Assembly: GCA_030746455.1 (NCBI GenBank)
Contig: JASLMQ010000823.1
Location: 1 to 7,302 of the forward strand
DNA: 7,302 nucleotides
From: Candidatus Latescibacterota bacterium
GTDB taxonomy: Bacteria; Latescibacterota; UBA2968; GCA-2709665
Reading direction: 5' to 3'
Positions 7,285-7,302 of the stretch are shown one piece after another. The notes under the pieces are model-generated. The model was not told the DNA's origin. It worked only from the letters and a program-made list of their open reading frames with translations, and made no database searches. Positions within the stretch are counted from its first letter, which is position 1. Every line of letters begins with the position of its first letter. The translations under genes and the position numbers were made by a program.

Positions 7285-7302
7285 AGGGTTGTCCGCACAT
7301 AC

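Larger units (their letters stand above)
6667..7302. other. 636-base region upstream of the operon without a supported gene
   Basis: No reading frame here shows a recognisable domain or a convincing codon bias. A minus-strand frame is open from about 7298 to the TAG at 6651, 215 codons, but it is rich in Arg, Gly, Pro and Cys, shows no clear third-position GC preference, and runs straight through several hairpins, so I treat it as non-coding. The region contains two near-identical 18-base repeats and a shorter third copy, a bulged inverted repeat near the gene start, overlapping inverted repeats around 7046-7092, and a dense cluster of stems from 7118 to the window edge. It probably holds the operon promoter and leader, and perhaps a structured RNA or a small repeat element. 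Confidence 0.6.

Noticed and set aside
6667..7302. Cobalamin riboswitch upstream of a B12-dependent operon
   Set aside because: I looked for the B12-box core (GCCACTG) and the conserved CAGG-type helices on the operon strand and did not find them in a consistent arrangement.
7218..7302. Intrinsic terminator pair for an upstream gene
   Set aside because: Both hairpins are strong, but neither strand has a run of Us after either stem.
1..7302. tRNA, rRNA, CRISPR array or transposase gene
   Set aside because: I saw no T-loop/anticodon arrangement, no regularly spaced repeat array and no transposase motifs on either strand.

Overview
The window holds one tightly packed minus-strand operon of five genes from a GC-rich bacterium, flanked by a structured, apparently non-coding upstream region and by the possible start of another minus-strand gene at the other edge. 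I cannot assign a phylum. The high GC, the frequent GTG/ATG start overlaps and the split (two-subunit) B12 mutase are compatible with many bacterial lineages.

In transcription order (right to left): (1) about 7118-7302, a stretch dense in inverted repeats; (2) the rest of the 636-base gap, with two near-identical 18-base repeats, a shorter third copy, and a possible -10 box placed so that the first gene could have a leaderless mRNA; (3) a 677-residue protein of unknown function, apparently a glutamine-amidotransferase-like N-terminal domain joined to a glycosidase-like barrel (6642-4609); (4) an acyl-CoA synthetase of the malonyl/methylmalonyl-CoA type, MatB/ACSF3-like (4576-3062); (5) the B12-binding small subunit of methylmalonyl-CoA mutase (3059-2637); (6) the G-protein chaperone MeaB (2640-1789); (7) the catalytic large subunit of the mutase (1799-159). 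After it come a hairpin that may be a terminator and a possible gene start running off the window at base 1.

Genes 4-7 make a coherent short pathway. Free methylmalonate (or a related dicarboxylate) would be activated to the CoA ester by the synthetase. The two-subunit, adenosylcobalamin-dependent mutase would then convert it to succinyl-CoA for the TCA cycle, with MeaB guarding cofactor loading. The large subunit keeps the Tyr and Arg that mark methylmalonyl-CoA specificity, so isobutyryl- or 2-hydroxyisobutyryl-CoA mutase is unlikely. No epimerase and no propionyl-CoA carboxylase is present. The first gene does not obviously fit the pathway and is the least explained protein here. Its 32-base spacing to the synthetase suggests co-transcription.

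Points most worth a second look: the structured upstream region (a 13-bp hairpin and a 9-bp hairpin with a possible pseudoknot, plus mutually exclusive stems resembling an attenuator), the unknown two-domain protein, the synthetase-mutase pairing, and a MeaB lacking the usual C-terminal arm.
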